Source: Rhizobium ecuadorense (GTDB taxonomy: Bacteria > Pseudomonadota > Alphaproteobacteria > Rhizobiales > Rhizobiaceae). From it: 64,000 nucleotides of DNA. The translations under genes and the position numbers were made by a program. The stretch lies in the NCBI RefSeq assembly GCF_001187535.1, contig NZ_LFIO01000270.1:56097-120096 (forward strand). Reading direction: 5' to 3'. Positions 1-9,605 of this stretch are shown piece by piece. The notes beneath the pieces are model-generated. The model saw only the letters and a list, made by a program, of their open reading frames with translations. It had not been told where the DNA came from and made no database searches. The first letter of the stretch is position 1, and every line of letters begins with the position of its first letter.

Positions 1-423
1 GCCAGATCTGCCAGCGGCTATCAGCCCCCTGGCAACTGCCTGAGCCACGAAATAGGCCCCCCTGACATTGATTGAAAAAACGGTATCGAAGTCAGTCGCC
101 TTCGTTTCCAGTGCAGGGCCATGAATTGCCAGACCAGCACTGTTGACCAGGACATCGAATGGTCCCGCTTCGGCAATTGCCTGCGACGAATCCTCTACGT
201 TCATGATGTCGAGGGAAAGTGCGTCCGCGACAAACCCGGCCGCAATGATCGATTCAACCGCCTCGTCTAACCTTGGCGACTGGCGGGCCGCCAGGGAAAC
301 GGCCGCGCCAGCTTCGGCAAGCGCGACGGCCGCCGCAAAGCCGATACCCGATGAGGCACCGACAACCAGCGCCCGCTTTCCATCGAGGCGAAACGAAGGG
401 GTACGGGGGAGAGCGCTGATCAT
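1..423 (-). CDS. SDR family oxidoreductase, partial (3' end outside window)
   Basis: Short-chain dehydrogenase/reductase; 141 codons are visible and the C-terminal half, including the expected YxxxK catalytic motif, lies beyond the window edge. The Rossmann nucleotide-binding motif VGASSGIG is at residues 21-28 and the structural NSAG motif at 94-97, both in the usual places. The ATG lies 25 nt after the stop of the HisD-like gene, so it is the last visible gene of the operon that starts at 13270. Its neighbours suggest oxidation of a sugar, polyol or sugar-acid hydroxyl group. The substrate cannot be read from the sequence. Confidence 0.85.
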   Translation of the reverse strand, partial: MISALPRTPSFRLDGKRALVVGASSGIGFAAAVALAEAGAAVSLAARQSPRLDEAVESIIAAGFVADALSLDIMNVEDSSQAIAEAGPFDVLVNSAGLAIHGPALETKATDFDTVFSINVRGAYFVAQAVARGLIAAGRSG

Positions 424-448
424 CAGAGCACCTTTCGATTAGAGTGGA

Positions 449-1759
449 TCACTCCGCCGCTGCACCATAGGGAACGTTGCCGCCGCCATAGCGCCGGACA
501 CGGACGTTGGCTTGCTCGGCGTGACCTACGAAACCCTCGAGCATGCACAGACGGGAGCAATAAGCTCCGATTTCCGCTGCAGCCTGGTCGGTGATCACCT
601 TCTGGTACGAGTGCGTCTTCAGGAACTTCCCTACCCACAGACCACCCGTGTATCGCCCAGCTTTCTTGGTCGGCAATGTGTGGTTGGTACCGATGACCTT
701 ATCCCCATTGGCAACGTTCGTCCGAGGGCCAAGGAACAGGGCACCGTAGGAATGCATGTTCTGGAGGAACCAATCATCCCGATCGGTCATGACCTGAACG
801 TGTTCAGACGCAATGTCATTCGCAACGTCCAGCATCTCCTCATATGTGTCGCAGACGATGATTTCACCGTAATCGCGCCAGGAGGCGGAGGCGGTCTCGG
901 CGGTCGGAAGAATCTTCAGGATCCGGTCGATCTCCGCGAGCGTGTCCCGTGCAAGCTTCTCTGAGTTCGTAACCAGAACCGAAGGCGAGTTATAGCCGTG
1001 CTCTGCCTGTCCGAGCAGGTCCGTGGCGCAGATCTCGGCATCGACGGTCTCATCTGCGATAACCATGGTTTCCGTCGGCCCGGCGAAAAGGTCGATGCCG
1101 ACGCGGCCATACAGCTGCCGCTTTGCCTCGGCAACGAACGCGTTGCCTGGACCGACGAGCATGTCGACGGGCTTGATCGTTTGCGTTCCGAGGGCCATCG
1201 CTCCGATCGCCTGCATCCCACCCAGAACGTAAATCTCGTGTGCGCCACCCTTATGCATGGCTGCGATGATCGCTGGATGGGGCTCGCCTTTTTGCGCAGG
1301 TGCTGCCGCGACGATCCGCGGGACCCCTGCAACAGAGGCCGTCAGCACCGACATGTGCGCCGAGGCGACCATGGGGAACTTGCCGCCAGGAACGTAGCAG
1401 CCGACCGATTGGACAGGAATGTTTCGGTGGCCGAGGATAACGCCGGGATAGGTCTCCACTTCCACGTCTTTCATGGAGTCCCGCTGGACCTGCGCGAACT
1501 TGCGGATCTGGGCCTGAGCAAACTCGATATCGGCCATGTCTCGAGTGGACACCTTGTTGACCGCCGCTTCGATCTCAGATTTGGAAAGGAGGAAGGACGG
1601 CGGCGAATATTTGTCGAACTTTTCGGAAAGTTCGCGAACGGCAGTGTCGCCCCTCGTCTCGATGTCCTTCAAGGTAGCTTCGACAACAGCCCGGACCTTG
1701 GCGTCATCCTCGGCACGATCCGCCGCTGGCTTGCCCGTCTTCAAATGGCGAATGGTCAT
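449..1759 (-). CDS. Histidinol dehydrogenase-family NAD-dependent dehydrogenase (catabolic paralogue)
   Basis: 436 residues, the normal HisD length. Residues matching the HisD zinc site are present (Q251, H254, D353, H413) and so is the catalytic Glu-His pair (E319-H320 in SEHVQVMT). No other histidine-biosynthesis gene is nearby; the gene sits inside a sugar-catabolic operon with lactonase, dehydrogenases and an importer. It therefore more likely belongs to the HisD-fold enzymes that oxidise small polyol-like substrates (for example sulfopropanediol dehydrogenase, HpsN) than to a second histidine enzyme. Start: ATG with an AGGAGG box 8 nt upstream. Family assignment is firm; the substrate is inference. 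Confidence 0.8.
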   Translation of the reverse strand: MTIRHLKTGKPAADRAEDDAKVRAVVEATLKDIETRGDTAVRELSEKFDKYSPPSFLLSKSEIEAAVNKVSTRDMADIEFAQAQIRKFAQVQRDSMKDVEVETYPGVILGHRNIPVQSVGCYVPGGKFPMVASAHMSVLTASVAGVPRIVAAAPAQKGEPHPAIIAAMHKGGAHEIYVLGGMQAIGAMALGTQTIKPVDMLVGPGNAFVAEAKRQLYGRVGIDLFAGPTETMVIADETVDAEICATDLLGQAEHGYNSPSVLVTNSEKLARDTLAEIDRILKILPTAETASASWRDYGEIIVCDTYEEMLDVANDIASEHVQVMTDRDDWFLQNMHSYGALFLGPRTNVANGDKVIGTNHTLPTKKAGRYTGGLWVGKFLKTHSYQKVITDQAAAEIGAYCSRLCMLEGFVGHAEQANVRVRRYGGGNVPYGAAAE

Positions 1760-1878
1760 GGTGTAACCTCCTACAGAATTGTTGGCTTGCGCGATGGCGC
1801 AAAAGCTCTGGCAGACGGGGACCCGGGATCATCTTCACGAGTTCCTCGCCAATTCGTCAGCCGCTTCCGGACGACGTG

Positions 1879-2883
1879 TCACGCGTCCAGATCGAGCCGG
1901 ATGACGGTTCCTTCCTTCAGCGACTTGCGCGCTGCGTCGGCGAGCAGCACTGCCTTGCGGCCACTGGTAAAGTCGGAGTCGATCTTCCGTCCGTTTGATA
2001 CCGCATTGATGAAGTAATCGAGTTCCGTTGCGTAGGTCGGCAGGTAGCGTTCCATGAATCCTGGAAGCAGAGTATCCCGCGCATTCGTGGCGGCTTCGCC
2101 GAACCGCTCGATACCCGTCCTGAGCAGGTTAGCCGAAGTCACCATGCCCTTCGATCCGAAGACTTCGACGCGCTGGTCGTAGCCATAGGTTGCCCGACGG
2201 CTACAATCGATGCGGCAGAAGGCGCCGTTGGCAAACCGGATCATGACCTGTGCCGTGTCCGTGTCACCCGCCTCACCAATGGCCGGATCGACGAGATTGC
2301 TGCCCATCGCGCAAATCTCTATCGTTCCCGTGGCACCGGCCAGCCACAAGGCCATGTCGAAGTCATGGATCATCTGGTCGTGGAACTGGCCTCCGGACAC
2401 CTTGATGTAGGACGCGGGCGGCGGAGACGGATCGCGGCTAATGATGGTGACGACCTCGACCTCCCCAACCTCTCCAGCGGCAACAGCCTTCTTCACTGCC
2501 ATGTGCGTCGCGTCGAAGCGTCGCTGAAAACCAATCATGATCGGGACATCGAGCCCCTTGATCTGCCGCGCGCAGTAGTCCACTCGGGCGATGTCGAGAT
2601 CGATCGGCTTTTCGCAGAGGATAGCCTTACCAGCCTTCGCCGCCTCGACGATCAGATCAACATGGGTGTTGGTGGCAGATGCGATAATGACGGCATCGAC
2701 CGCCGGATCGTCCAGGGCCACACGCGGATCATCGGTCGCTTTCGCACCATATCGGTCCGCGAGCGCTTGGGCACGGCTGAGATCGACATCGCAAACATAC
2801 TCGAGCACGGCATTCTCATTGGCCGCGACGTTCGCGATATGCTGCGCACCCATGCGGCCGGCGCCGAAAACACAGAACTTCAT
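1879..2883 (-). CDS. Gfo/Idh/MocA family dehydrogenase, inositol 2-dehydrogenase-like
   Basis: 334 residues. The N-terminal Rossmann motif GAGRMG is at residues 7-12, the catalytic EKP lysine motif at 91-93, and an HDFD segment at 173-176 falls where the family's catalytic Asp/His residues lie. Length and the HDFD signature resemble IolG-type inositol 2-dehydrogenases, which oxidise a ring hydroxyl of inositol with NAD. An IolD-like and an IolE-like gene in the same operon support a cyclitol or related substrate. It is one of two Gfo/Idh/MocA genes here and differs clearly from the one at 4698-5831. Confidence 0.8.
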   Translation of the reverse strand: MKFCVFGAGRMGAQHIANVAANENAVLEYVCDVDLSRAQALADRYGAKATDDPRVALDDPAVDAVIIASATNTHVDLIVEAAKAGKAILCEKPIDLDIARVDYCARQIKGLDVPIMIGFQRRFDATHMAVKKAVAAGEVGEVEVVTIISRDPSPPPASYIKVSGGQFHDQMIHDFDMALWLAGATGTIEICAMGSNLVDPAIGEAGDTDTAQVMIRFANGAFCRIDCSRRATYGYDQRVEVFGSKGMVTSANLLRTGIERFGEAATNARDTLLPGFMERYLPTYATELDYFINAVSNGRKIDSDFTSGRKAVLLADAARKSLKEGTVIRLDLDA

Positions 2884-2911
2884 AGTCTCATTCCTTCATT
2901 CAAAAGCGAGT

Positions 2912-3781
2912 TCATAGAGCTGCAAGGCGTTGAGGAACGCCCGGGACCTTGACTTGGACCGCGAACAGCCCCCCGGCGAGAGGCGATGCCTCCAGTTCAT
3001 CATCGGTGTGCATAACCCGCAACGTTGTCGCATAGAGGGTTCGACCGTCCTTCCCGCCAAGCGTGACGCAGGTCGGGCCCTTGGTTGGAAGCTTCACCGT
3101 CTCCTGAACTTGCCCGTCCTGCCCTATTTTTACGAGGCAGCCACCCCATACGCGGGCATTCCAGTAAGAGCCTTCGGAATCGACCACCGCCCCATCGGGA
3201 CGTCCGCCGGCGACATCGGAACTGGCCAAAGGGGCGATTTCCCTCAGGCTCGACCAATTCTTGTCGTCGACTTCGAAGCGACGGATGGTTCCCTCTGGGG
3301 TGTCAGCAAAATACATGATTTCGCCCGACGGAGAAAACGCGATGCCGTTGCTGATCGTGATCCCTTCGAGGAGCTTCGTAAATTCGCCTGTGGGCGCGCA
3401 GCGGTAGAGAGCCGCGACGGGCTCGCGATCCCGCTCGTCGAACGTCCCGAATACGATACCGCCGAAAGGATCGACGGCGGCGTCGTTGACGCGGGTCTGA
3501 GGAAGATCGCCCTCGATCACGGCGACCGTCTCGAAATTCTTGAACCCTGCGTCGCTGATCACGATACGGGTAGCAAGACCGAGCACGAAACCGGACTTCT
3601 TGCGGGGCAGGATGAACCCTGCCCGCTCCGGCAGCGGAAAGACCGTCACTGCGCCGTCCGGGCCGAGCTTGTAGATTCGGCTCTCGGCGATATCGGTCCA
3701 GTAGACGCTTCCGTCGCGAGGGTCCCAGACGCACCCCTCCCCGAGCGTGTTCTTGCAATCGACGACGCAGGACGCTTCCAT
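2912..3781 (-). CDS. SMP-30/gluconolactonase/LRE family lactonase
   Basis: 289 residues, a six-bladed beta-propeller lactonase of the SMP-30 family that opens sugar lactones formed by sugar dehydrogenases. The metal-site segments are visible: LGEGCVWDPRDG near residue 13 (Glu ligand), RVNDAAVD, TISNGIAFSPSG (Asn ligand) and GRPDGAVVDSEG (Asp ligand). Start: ATG after a GGAG box, only 2 nt past the stop of the upstream isomerase gene, so the two are translationally linked. It fits a dehydrogenase-then-lactonase step in this operon. Confidence 0.85.
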   Translation of the reverse strand: MEASCVVDCKNTLGEGCVWDPRDGSVYWTDIAESRIYKLGPDGAVTVFPLPERAGFILPRKKSGFVLGLATRIVISDAGFKNFETVAVIEGDLPQTRVNDAAVDPFGGIVFGTFDERDREPVAALYRCAPTGEFTKLLEGITISNGIAFSPSGEIMYFADTPEGTIRRFEVDDKNWSSLREIAPLASSDVAGGRPDGAVVDSEGSYWNARVWGGCLVKIGQDGQVQETVKLPTKGPTCVTLGGKDGRTLYATTLRVMHTDDELEASPLAGGLFAVQVKVPGVPQRLAAL

Positions 3782-3783
3782 CT

Positions 3784-4698
3784 TCAGCTCCTGACTACAG
3801 TAGGCATGCCGATCGACGCCAGGTAGTCGTGGCTTTCCTTGGCATTGCTCAGCGGGGACGCATCGCCTGTGGGGTCGACGTCCTGCTCAACGACCGCCAT
3901 GCCGCGGTAGCCGATTGCATCGAGAGCATCTCGGACTTGGACGAAATCAACTACGCCCTTACCCAATGGGCAGAAGATGCCGCGTGCGATTGCGTCGAAA
4001 AAGCCAGTTTTGTCGGCAACACATGCCGCGTGCACTTCCTTGTCGATGTTCTTGAGGTGCATGTGGCCGATGCGGTTGCCATAGCGACGGATCAGCGCGA
4101 TTGGATCGATGCCCGCGTAGGCGGAATGCCCGGTGTCGACGCACAGGCCTACCAGATCTTCCGGAAGGTCGGCCATAGCGCGGTCGAGCTCGTCTTCATA
4201 TTCGATGTAGCAGCCAGCGTGAGCGTGGAGATAGGACTTCACGCCGTAGTCGTTCTTTGCGATTTTGGCGAGTTCAACGATACGCCGGATCATCGCCTTC
4301 CAGTCTTCCGGAGCAAGGCGCGGTGCATCTGCCGGGCGGCCGGCGTATCTGCCGCGCTCGTCGGACACGCAGTCAATGATAACAAGCCGCGGGGCCTGAA
4401 GATCCTCAAGGATCGAGCACGTCCGCCTCGTCTTATCGACAACGGCATCAAACGAGCGCTCATCGGTCAGCGGATCGAACAACCCGCCTGCGGAGAGGCG
4501 GAGGTTCCGCTTTGACAGCTCATCCCTTAGTCTGGCCGGATCCGTCGGAAAATAATCGACAGGTCCAAGATCGATAGCCGAGAAGCCTGCCGCCGCCGCT
4601 TCATCGAGAACCTTGGTCCAGGCCGGGTTTTCGGGACGGTCGGCAAAATCCACGCCCCAAGAGCATGGGGCATTTGCGAGTTGGTATGCGACAGTCAT
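3784..4698 (-). CDS. Sugar phosphate isomerase/epimerase TIM-barrel protein, IolE/MocC-like
   Basis: 304 residues of the AP-endonuclease-2-like TIM-barrel family that holds inosose dehydratase (IolE), inosose isomerase (IolI) and rhizopine protein MocC. The N-terminal NAPCSWGVDFAD segment resembles the start of IolE/MocC. Metal-ligand-like segments are LHAHAGCYIEYEDE, CVDTGHSAYAG, IGHMHLKNID and a C-terminal VVEQD. Its ATG overlaps the TGA of the preceding Gfo/Idh/MocA gene (TGATG). Likely a dehydratase or epimerase on a keto-cyclitol or keto-sugar; dehydration and epimerisation cannot be told apart here. Confidence 0.8.
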   Translation of the reverse strand: MTVAYQLANAPCSWGVDFADRPENPAWTKVLDEAAAAGFSAIDLGPVDYFPTDPARLRDELSKRNLRLSAGGLFDPLTDERSFDAVVDKTRRTCSILEDLQAPRLVIIDCVSDERGRYAGRPADAPRLAPEDWKAMIRRIVELAKIAKNDYGVKSYLHAHAGCYIEYEDELDRAMADLPEDLVGLCVDTGHSAYAGIDPIALIRRYGNRIGHMHLKNIDKEVHAACVADKTGFFDAIARGIFCPLGKGVVDFVQVRDALDAIGYRGMAVVEQDVDPTGDASPLSNAKESHDYLASIGMPTVVRS

Positions 4699-5831
4699 CA
4701 GGCAATCTCCTCAGTCTTTACCCATCGGCCCTCGTCGGCCGAAACAAGAACCGCTTCGACCACGCGGTCGACGGTGTATCCAAACTCGAAATCGGCGACC
4801 CAGCTCTTGCCGGAAACGACGGACTCGATCAGGCGACGCGCCTCGATGATCTTGAGATCGTTGTAACCAAGGGGATTTCCCTGAAGCCCGAAGAAGGCCG
4901 CATAATCCGGGTGCTGCGGCGCGACGAGGACACGCTTGTAGCCCCGCTCTGCCGGATCATCGGTCTGGCGGTAGAGGTTCAGCTCGTTCATGCGCTCCTG
5001 ATCGAAAAACAGCGCACCCTTGGTGCCCTGGATTTCGTAAGAGAGGTAAAGCTTGCGCCCGGTTCCGATACGGCTAGCTTCGAGATAGCCGGAAGCACCA
5101 TTCTTGAAGCGGCAGATGAAGTGCGCGAGGTCATCGTTTTCAACAGTGCGCTCGGCGCCCTTTTCGTCACGACGCTTGGCATGAAGGATCTGGCGCGCGC
5201 CACTCACCTCTGTGACTTCGCCGACGAGGTAGTGAGCGAGGCTCAGCACGTGGCTCGCCATGTCGCCAAGGGCACCAGCTTTGCCCGCAGCAGCCGCGTC
5301 GGTCCGCCATGTGAACGGAAAGCTTTCATCGACCATGTAGTCGTTGTCGAAGGTGCCGCGGAAATGGAAGATCTCGCCAAGATCACCATTCTCGATAAGC
5401 TGCCGTGCATAGGCCTGAATCGGGCTGCACAGGTAGTTGAACCCGACCAGCGTGACGACGCCTGCCTCCTTGGCGGCCTCATGCATCGCACGTGCCTCGG
5501 CTGCAGTGTTCGCCATCGGCTTCTCGCAGTAGACGTGCTTGCCAGCGGCGATTGCCGCGAGAGCAATTTCCGGATGCGCGTCGTTTGGCGTCGTGATGTC
5601 GATGACATCGATCTCTGGATCGTTGACGATGCTTTTCCAGTCGCTGGTGTGGCGCTCCACGCCAAACCGCTCTGCAAAGCCTTTTGCCGCGGCTTCGTTG
5701 ACATCGGCGACGGCCACGATTTTCAAGGTAGCAGGCTCTGCCCCGAAGATCCGGGTCGCATTCTCGAAGGCAGCCGCATGGGCTCGACCCATCCAGCCTG
5801 CGCCGATGAGACCAATTTTAATAACGGTCAC
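4698..5831 (-). CDS. Gfo/Idh/MocA family sugar dehydrogenase (second copy)
   Basis: 377 residues. Rossmann motif GLIGAGWMG near residues 7-15, EKP at 103-105, and GDMASH at 189-194, giving the catalytic Asp190/His194 pattern of the family. It starts with GTG, preceded by a CGGAGAAG box. It lies directly after the ABC ATPase gene and overlaps the IolE-like gene by one base. Probably oxidises the imported sugar or cyclitol with NAD(P). Confidence 0.82.
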   Translation of the reverse strand: MTVIKIGLIGAGWMGRAHAAAFENATRIFGAEPATLKIVAVADVNEAAAKGFAERFGVERHTSDWKSIVNDPEIDVIDITTPNDAHPEIALAAIAAGKHVYCEKPMANTAAEARAMHEAAKEAGVVTLVGFNYLCSPIQAYARQLIENGDLGEIFHFRGTFDNDYMVDESFPFTWRTDAAAAGKAGALGDMASHVLSLAHYLVGEVTEVSGARQILHAKRRDEKGAERTVENDDLAHFICRFKNGASGYLEASRIGTGRKLYLSYEIQGTKGALFFDQERMNELNLYRQTDDPAERGYKRVLVAPQHPDYAAFFGLQGNPLGYNDLKIIEARRLIESVVSGKSWVADFEFGYTVDRVVEAVLVSADEGRWVKTEEIA

Positions 5832-5852
5832 TTTGCTTCTCCGTGAGTATTA

Positions 5853-6656
5853 CTAGATCGTTCCGCCGAGCTCGTCCGAGAGGCTCTGCAATTCCTTACC
5901 GCCAGCCATCAGGTTCTGGAGTTCGTCGATGGCGATCTCGTCCTTCCTGAAGACGCCGAGGGTCTTGCCTCGGTTGAGAACCGTGAAGCGGTTCCCGACC
6001 GCGTAGGCATGACGCACGTTGTGAGTGATGAAGATCACGCCGAGCCCCTTCGAGCGAACCGCGTCGATATACTTCAAGACCATCGATGTCTGAGCGACGC
6101 CGAGCGCCGAGGTCGGCTCATCGAGGATGAGAACCTTCGCGCCGAAGTAAACCGCGCGGGCGATGGCGACGCACTGACGCTCGCCGCCTGAAAGCGTTCC
6201 GACGGCTTGGTTCGGGTCGCGGACATCGATGCCAATCTTCTTCATCTCGTCGTGTGTGACCATGTCGGCGAATTTAGTGTCGAACCACGAGATGGGACCC
6301 AACCGCTTCAGAGGCTCGCGACCCATGAAAAAGTTCCGGCTAACGGACATGAGCGGGATCATGGCGAGATCCTGGTACACGGTCGCGATCCCCGCATCCA
6401 GTGCATCGCGGGGGCTACCAAATTCGACAGGCTTGCCGTCGACCAAGAACTCCCCAGAGGTAGGCTTGTGGACACCGGATAATGTCTTGATAAGCGTACT
6501 TTTCCCCGCGCCGTTGTCGCCGAGAAGGCAGAGCACTTCACTTGGATTAACACTGAGCGATACGCCGTTGAGTGCGATCACGGGGCCGAAGTGCTTGACC
6601 AGGTTCTTGATCTCGATGAAGGGCGCTGTGGTGGTTGTGTTTTGATGCTGTAGCAT
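5853..6656 (-). CDS. Sugar ABC transporter ATPase (CUT2, single nucleotide-binding domain)
   Basis: 267 residues from an ATG at 6656 with a GAGGAG box 6 nt upstream; a longer in-frame ORF reaches 6860 but its extra part only overlaps the permease gene. Walker [10 protein letters not shown] is at 46-54, the signature is TLSGGERQ, and Walker B is [12 protein letters not shown], followed by the H-loop residue in FITHN. One NBD, not the tandem NBD of RbsA, as in the FrcA subgroup. It energises uptake with the permease and binding protein upstream. Confidence 0.92.
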   Translation of the reverse strand: MLQHQNTTTTAPFIEIKNLVKHFGPVIALNGVSLSVNPSEVLCLLGDNGAGKSTLIKTLSGVHKPTSGEFLVDGKPVEFGSPRDALDAGIATVYQDLAMIPLMSVSRNFFMGREPLKRLGPISWFDTKFADMVTHDEMKKIGIDVRDPNQAVGTLSGGERQCVAIARAVYFGAKVLILDEPTSALGVAQTSMVLKYIDAVRSKGLGVIFITHNVRHAYAVGNRFTVLNRGKTLGVFRKDEIAIDELQNLMAGGKELQSLSDELGGTI

Positions 6657-6667
6657 GTTGCTTCTCC

Positions 6668-7783
6668 TCAACGCTCGCCTGTGACGCGCTTGCGAATGAT
6701 GTTGTTGAAGAGGACAGCAAGCAGCAGCATGCCGCCGAGGAAAACCTGGTACCAGTCCTGGTCGATCTGCGTGTAGGTAAGGCCGATCAGAACCATCCCG
6801 AAGATAATGGAACCGAAGAACGCTCCGATGGCCGAGCCGTAGCCGCCCGTCAGAAGGCATCCGCCGATAACAGCGGCGATGATCGCTTCGAATTCCTTCT
6901 GGAAGCCGCGTCGCGCATCAGTTGAGCCTGCATCGAGGACGGTGAGAATGGCTACCAATGCCGCAGCACAAGCGGTCAGGATGAAAAGAGTGGTCTTTAC
7001 GCGAGCGACCGGAACACCCGAATTGCGAGCGGCATTCGCGTCACCGCCGGCGGCGAAGATCCAGTTGCCGAAGCCCGTGCGGATGAGAAGGTACGTGGCA
7101 GCCAGCGCGATGACCAGGAACCAGAGCAGTTCCACCGGAACACCAGGCACCGTCGGGGAGCCGTTCGGAAATTTCGCAATGATGTCTTTGTCAGCGAGGG
7201 ACTGGAAGAAATCTTTGAACGCGTCCCCGGAGAAGATCGGCGCCAGCGGGCTGCTGGCTACTGCATCCTTGATCCCGCGCATCTGAGTTGCGCCACCCGT
7301 CGCCCACTTCAGGCCGACCAGCGACAGTCCTCGCAGGACGAACAGGAATGCCAGCGTGACAATGAAAGAAGGCAGTCCAGTTCTCATGACGATCTGCGCG
7401 TTGACGATCCCGAGAAGGGCTGCAACGGCGAGGGTCAGAAGAATGGCTACACTCAGGGGCATACCCCAAACAACAACCGCGGTCCCGAAGATCATGCCGC
7501 TAAAAGCGATCATCGAGCCGATCGACAGGTCGAACTCGCCGCCAATCATAAGAAGCGCGGCTGCAACGGCCAGGATACCGAGCTGTGAGGCAGGTGCCAT
7601 GAAGTTCATCACGCCAGCCAGGGTGAACATCTGGGGGCTTGCCGTCGTGAGGAAAAACACGAAGACAAAGATCAGTCCCGCAAGCGCTCCAAGTTCCGGT
7701 CGCCGAATAAGCGAGGCCATCAATGAAACGCGGTTCAGACGTTCGTCTTTCGCACCATGAGGTGCCTTGGTTATGTCAACCAT
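6668..7783 (-). CDS. Sugar ABC transporter permease (RbsC family)
   Basis: 371 residues with about eight to ten hydrophobic segments. The [16 protein letters not shown] segment matches the conserved GGxDLSVG loop of RbsC-type permeases, and a later [12 protein letters not shown] segment is also typical. Compared with RbsC (about 320 residues) it has a longer loop near residues 165-215. It forms the membrane channel for the binding protein encoded upstream. Its stop lies 12 nt upstream of the ATPase start. Confidence 0.92.
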   Translation of the reverse strand: MVDITKAPHGAKDERLNRVSLMASLIRRPELGALAGLIFVFVFFLTTASPQMFTLAGVMNFMAPASQLGILAVAAALLMIGGEFDLSIGSMIAFSGMIFGTAVVVWGMPLSVAILLTLAVAALLGIVNAQIVMRTGLPSFIVTLAFLFVLRGLSLVGLKWATGGATQMRGIKDAVASSPLAPIFSGDAFKDFFQSLADKDIIAKFPNGSPTVPGVPVELLWFLVIALAATYLLIRTGFGNWIFAAGGDANAARNSGVPVARVKTTLFILTACAAALVAILTVLDAGSTDARRGFQKEFEAIIAAVIGGCLLTGGYGSAIGAFFGSIIFGMVLIGLTYTQIDQDWYQVFLGGMLLLAVLFNNIIRKRVTGER

Positions 7784-7800
7784 TTCTCGTCTCCCGAGCA

Positions 7801-7830
7801 GGCATGGACGGCTCCAACACCATCCATGCC
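7801..7830 (-). other. Intercistronic stem-loop after the binding-protein gene
   Basis: An 8-bp perfect inverted repeat (GGCATGGA / TCCATGCC, 7801-7808 and 7823-7830) lies between the binding-protein stop and the permease start. There is no T tract, so it is more likely an mRNA-stability or partial-termination element than a full terminator. Confidence 0.5.
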
Positions 7831-7840
7831 ATCTCTCATG

Positions 7841-8776
7841 CTATCGGATTGATTTCTTGGCCAGTTCAAGGACCTGTGGCGCTTCCTTGGCGGTGATGAA
7901 CTTCGGGCCGCTCTCGATCAGATCGTTCGTCGGCATCAGGCCATACCGGATGTAGTTCGTCAGCAGGACGGTGCTGAGGTAACCGTGGAAGAACGGCTGG
8001 TGTTCGACGGCGAAGGATGCCTTGCCATCAATGATGGCCTGCAGGAAGCCCGGCGACAGGTCGAAGGAAACAACCTTCACCTTGGTATTGCCCGTCGACT
8101 GGACTGCATCGACTGCAGGTTCGCCGGCCTGGCCAGCGCTGAGCGCTACGACGGTGTCGATCTCGGGATCGCTGGACAGGGCTGCGGTTACCTTGGACTT
8201 CACTTCCTGGAAGTCGTTGGTCGTCGGAAGCACGGTGACAGGTCCGCCGAAACCGTCGGCGACGCCGCGGCAACGATCATCGAGCGCCGTGTTTCCGACT
8301 TCGTGGTTGATGCAGATGGCCTTCTTCTGACCGAGTTCCTTGAGCTTTTCGCCAACGCGCTTGCCAGCCGGGTATTCGTCCTGACCGATATGGATCAGCG
8401 TTCCGAAGTCCTTGGCGACCGTTGCACCGGAGTTGACCGAGACGACCGGAATGCCGGAGGCAACCGCGCTCTTGATCGCGTCCTTGAGGGCGTCAGCGTC
8501 CGGGATCGTAACGATGATGCCATCTGGCTTCTGATTGACCGCCGAGGTGATTAGTTCGGACATGCGAACCATGTCGAAGGTTTCAGGAGCGACGTAGTCG
8601 AACTTCACGCCCATCTGCTTGGCGGCCATATCGCCGCCGTTCTTCACGATGTTCCAGTAAGGATCGTTCGCGAGGCCGTGGCTGATCATGATGATGCGCT
8701 CTTCGGCGAAGCTGCTGGTCGCAGCGCCGATTAGTGCTGCCGCGGCAAGAACCGCGGCCTTAATGAAAGTCTTCAT
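7841..8776 (-). CDS. Sugar ABC transporter periplasmic binding protein (RbsB family)
   Basis: 311 residues from ATG 8776, with a GGGAGGAG box; the ORF extends to 8821 but the signal peptide (Lys, hydrophobic core, cleavage near SSFA-EERI) fixes this start. The mature part is a type I periplasmic binding fold with the typical INHEVGNTALDDRC region. It captures the substrate in the periplasm for the RbsC-type permease and ATPase that follow. A 57-nt gap with a stem-loop follows the gene. Confidence 0.92.
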   Translation of the reverse strand: MKTFIKAAVLAAAALIGAATSSFAEERIIMISHGLANDPYWNIVKNGGDMAAKQMGVKFDYVAPETFDMVRMSELITSAVNQKPDGIIVTIPDADALKDAIKSAVASGIPVVSVNSGATVAKDFGTLIHIGQDEYPAGKRVGEKLKELGQKKAICINHEVGNTALDDRCRGVADGFGGPVTVLPTTNDFQEVKSKVTAALSSDPEIDTVVALSAGQAGEPAVDAVQSTGNTKVKVVSFDLSPGFLQAIIDGKASFAVEHQPFFHGYLSTVLLTNYIRYGLMPTNDLIESGPKFITAKEAPQVLELAKKSIR

Positions 8777-8834
8777 GCCATTCTCCTCCCACATATGGAG
8801 ATGGTGCATCCAATGCACCATCAGTTACCCGCAC

Positions 8835-9605
8835 CTATTTGCGGACATTCACACGTGCTCCGTTCGCCTCAGCGTTGAGAGCCGATTTCAGAAGATTTGC
8901 GTCGCTGTTCGGAACGACGAAGTCGAAGCCATCGCTGCTGCGGCGTGCCGCAACCGCGCTGGATGGGCAGAAAATTCCGGCGTGCTTGCCGTGCTTCTTA
9001 GCCACTGAAAGGCACTGCAGGATTGCTTCCCGTACGGTTTCATCCGTCGGATCGCCGAGCGTGCCTTTGCCCAAAGCAAGCCCCAGATCGTTCGGGCCGA
9101 CGAAAATCCCATCGAGGCCATCAACTGCACAAATCTCGTCGAGCGCATTCAGGCCATCGAGCGTTTCAATCATGCCCAGGCGGACGATCGACTTGTCGGC
9201 GTGTTGGAAGTAGTCGGCGCCCCCGTAGAGCAAGCCGCGCGCGGGACCGAAACTGCGGTTGCCCAGTGGCGGATAACGTGTTGCGGCGACGAAGGCCTCG
9301 GCTTCCGCTGCGTTGTTGATCATCGGGCAGATGATCCCGAAAGCTCCCGCGTCCAACGCCTTCATGATGACAGGCGCATCGCACGACGGCACACGCACAA
9401 TCGGTGTAGCCGGGGTTGCCGAGATAGCCTGCAGCATCGAAATCATGGTCTGAACGTCGGTCATGCCGTGCTGCAGATCGACGAGGACGCAATCGTATCC
9501 CGACCAGCCGGCGATCTCAGCGGTGTAGGCGTTTCCGATCGACAACCAGGCAGAGACGACCGCCTCGCCACGTTCCCAGACATCGCGAATGTTGTTATTT
9601 CGCAT
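8835..9605 (-). CDS. HpcH/HpaI aldolase family protein
   Basis: 256 residues from ATG 9605 (GGAGG box upstream); an ORF start at 9662 would lie deep in the upstream gene. The TIM-barrel landmarks of class II pyruvate aldolases are present: VLVDLQHGMTD near residue 40, the metal ligands in GMIETLDGLNALDEI (Glu) and FVGPNDLGLALG (Asp). The family cleaves 2-keto-3-deoxy acids to pyruvate and an aldehyde. In this operon it would perform a late C-C cleavage. It overlaps the end of the dehydrogenase gene by 11 nt. Confidence 0.88.
   Translation of the reverse strand: MRNNNIRDVWERGEAVVSAWLSIGNAYTAEIAGWSGYDCVLVDLQHGMTDVQTMISMLQAISATPATPIVRVPSCDAPVIMKALDAGAFGIICPMINNAAEAEAFVAATRYPPLGNRSFGPARGLLYGGADYFQHADKSIVRLGMIETLDGLNALDEICAVDGLDGIFVGPNDLGLALGKGTLGDPTDETVREAILQCLSVAKKHGKHAGIFCPSSAVAARRSSDGFDFVVPNSDANLLKSALNAEANGARVNVRK

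Noticed and set aside
5853..6860. Longer ATPase reading frame starting at 6860
   Set aside because: The added 68 residues overlap the permease gene and are Arg/His-rich; the ATG at 6656 has a good ribosome site and the proper ABC N-terminus.
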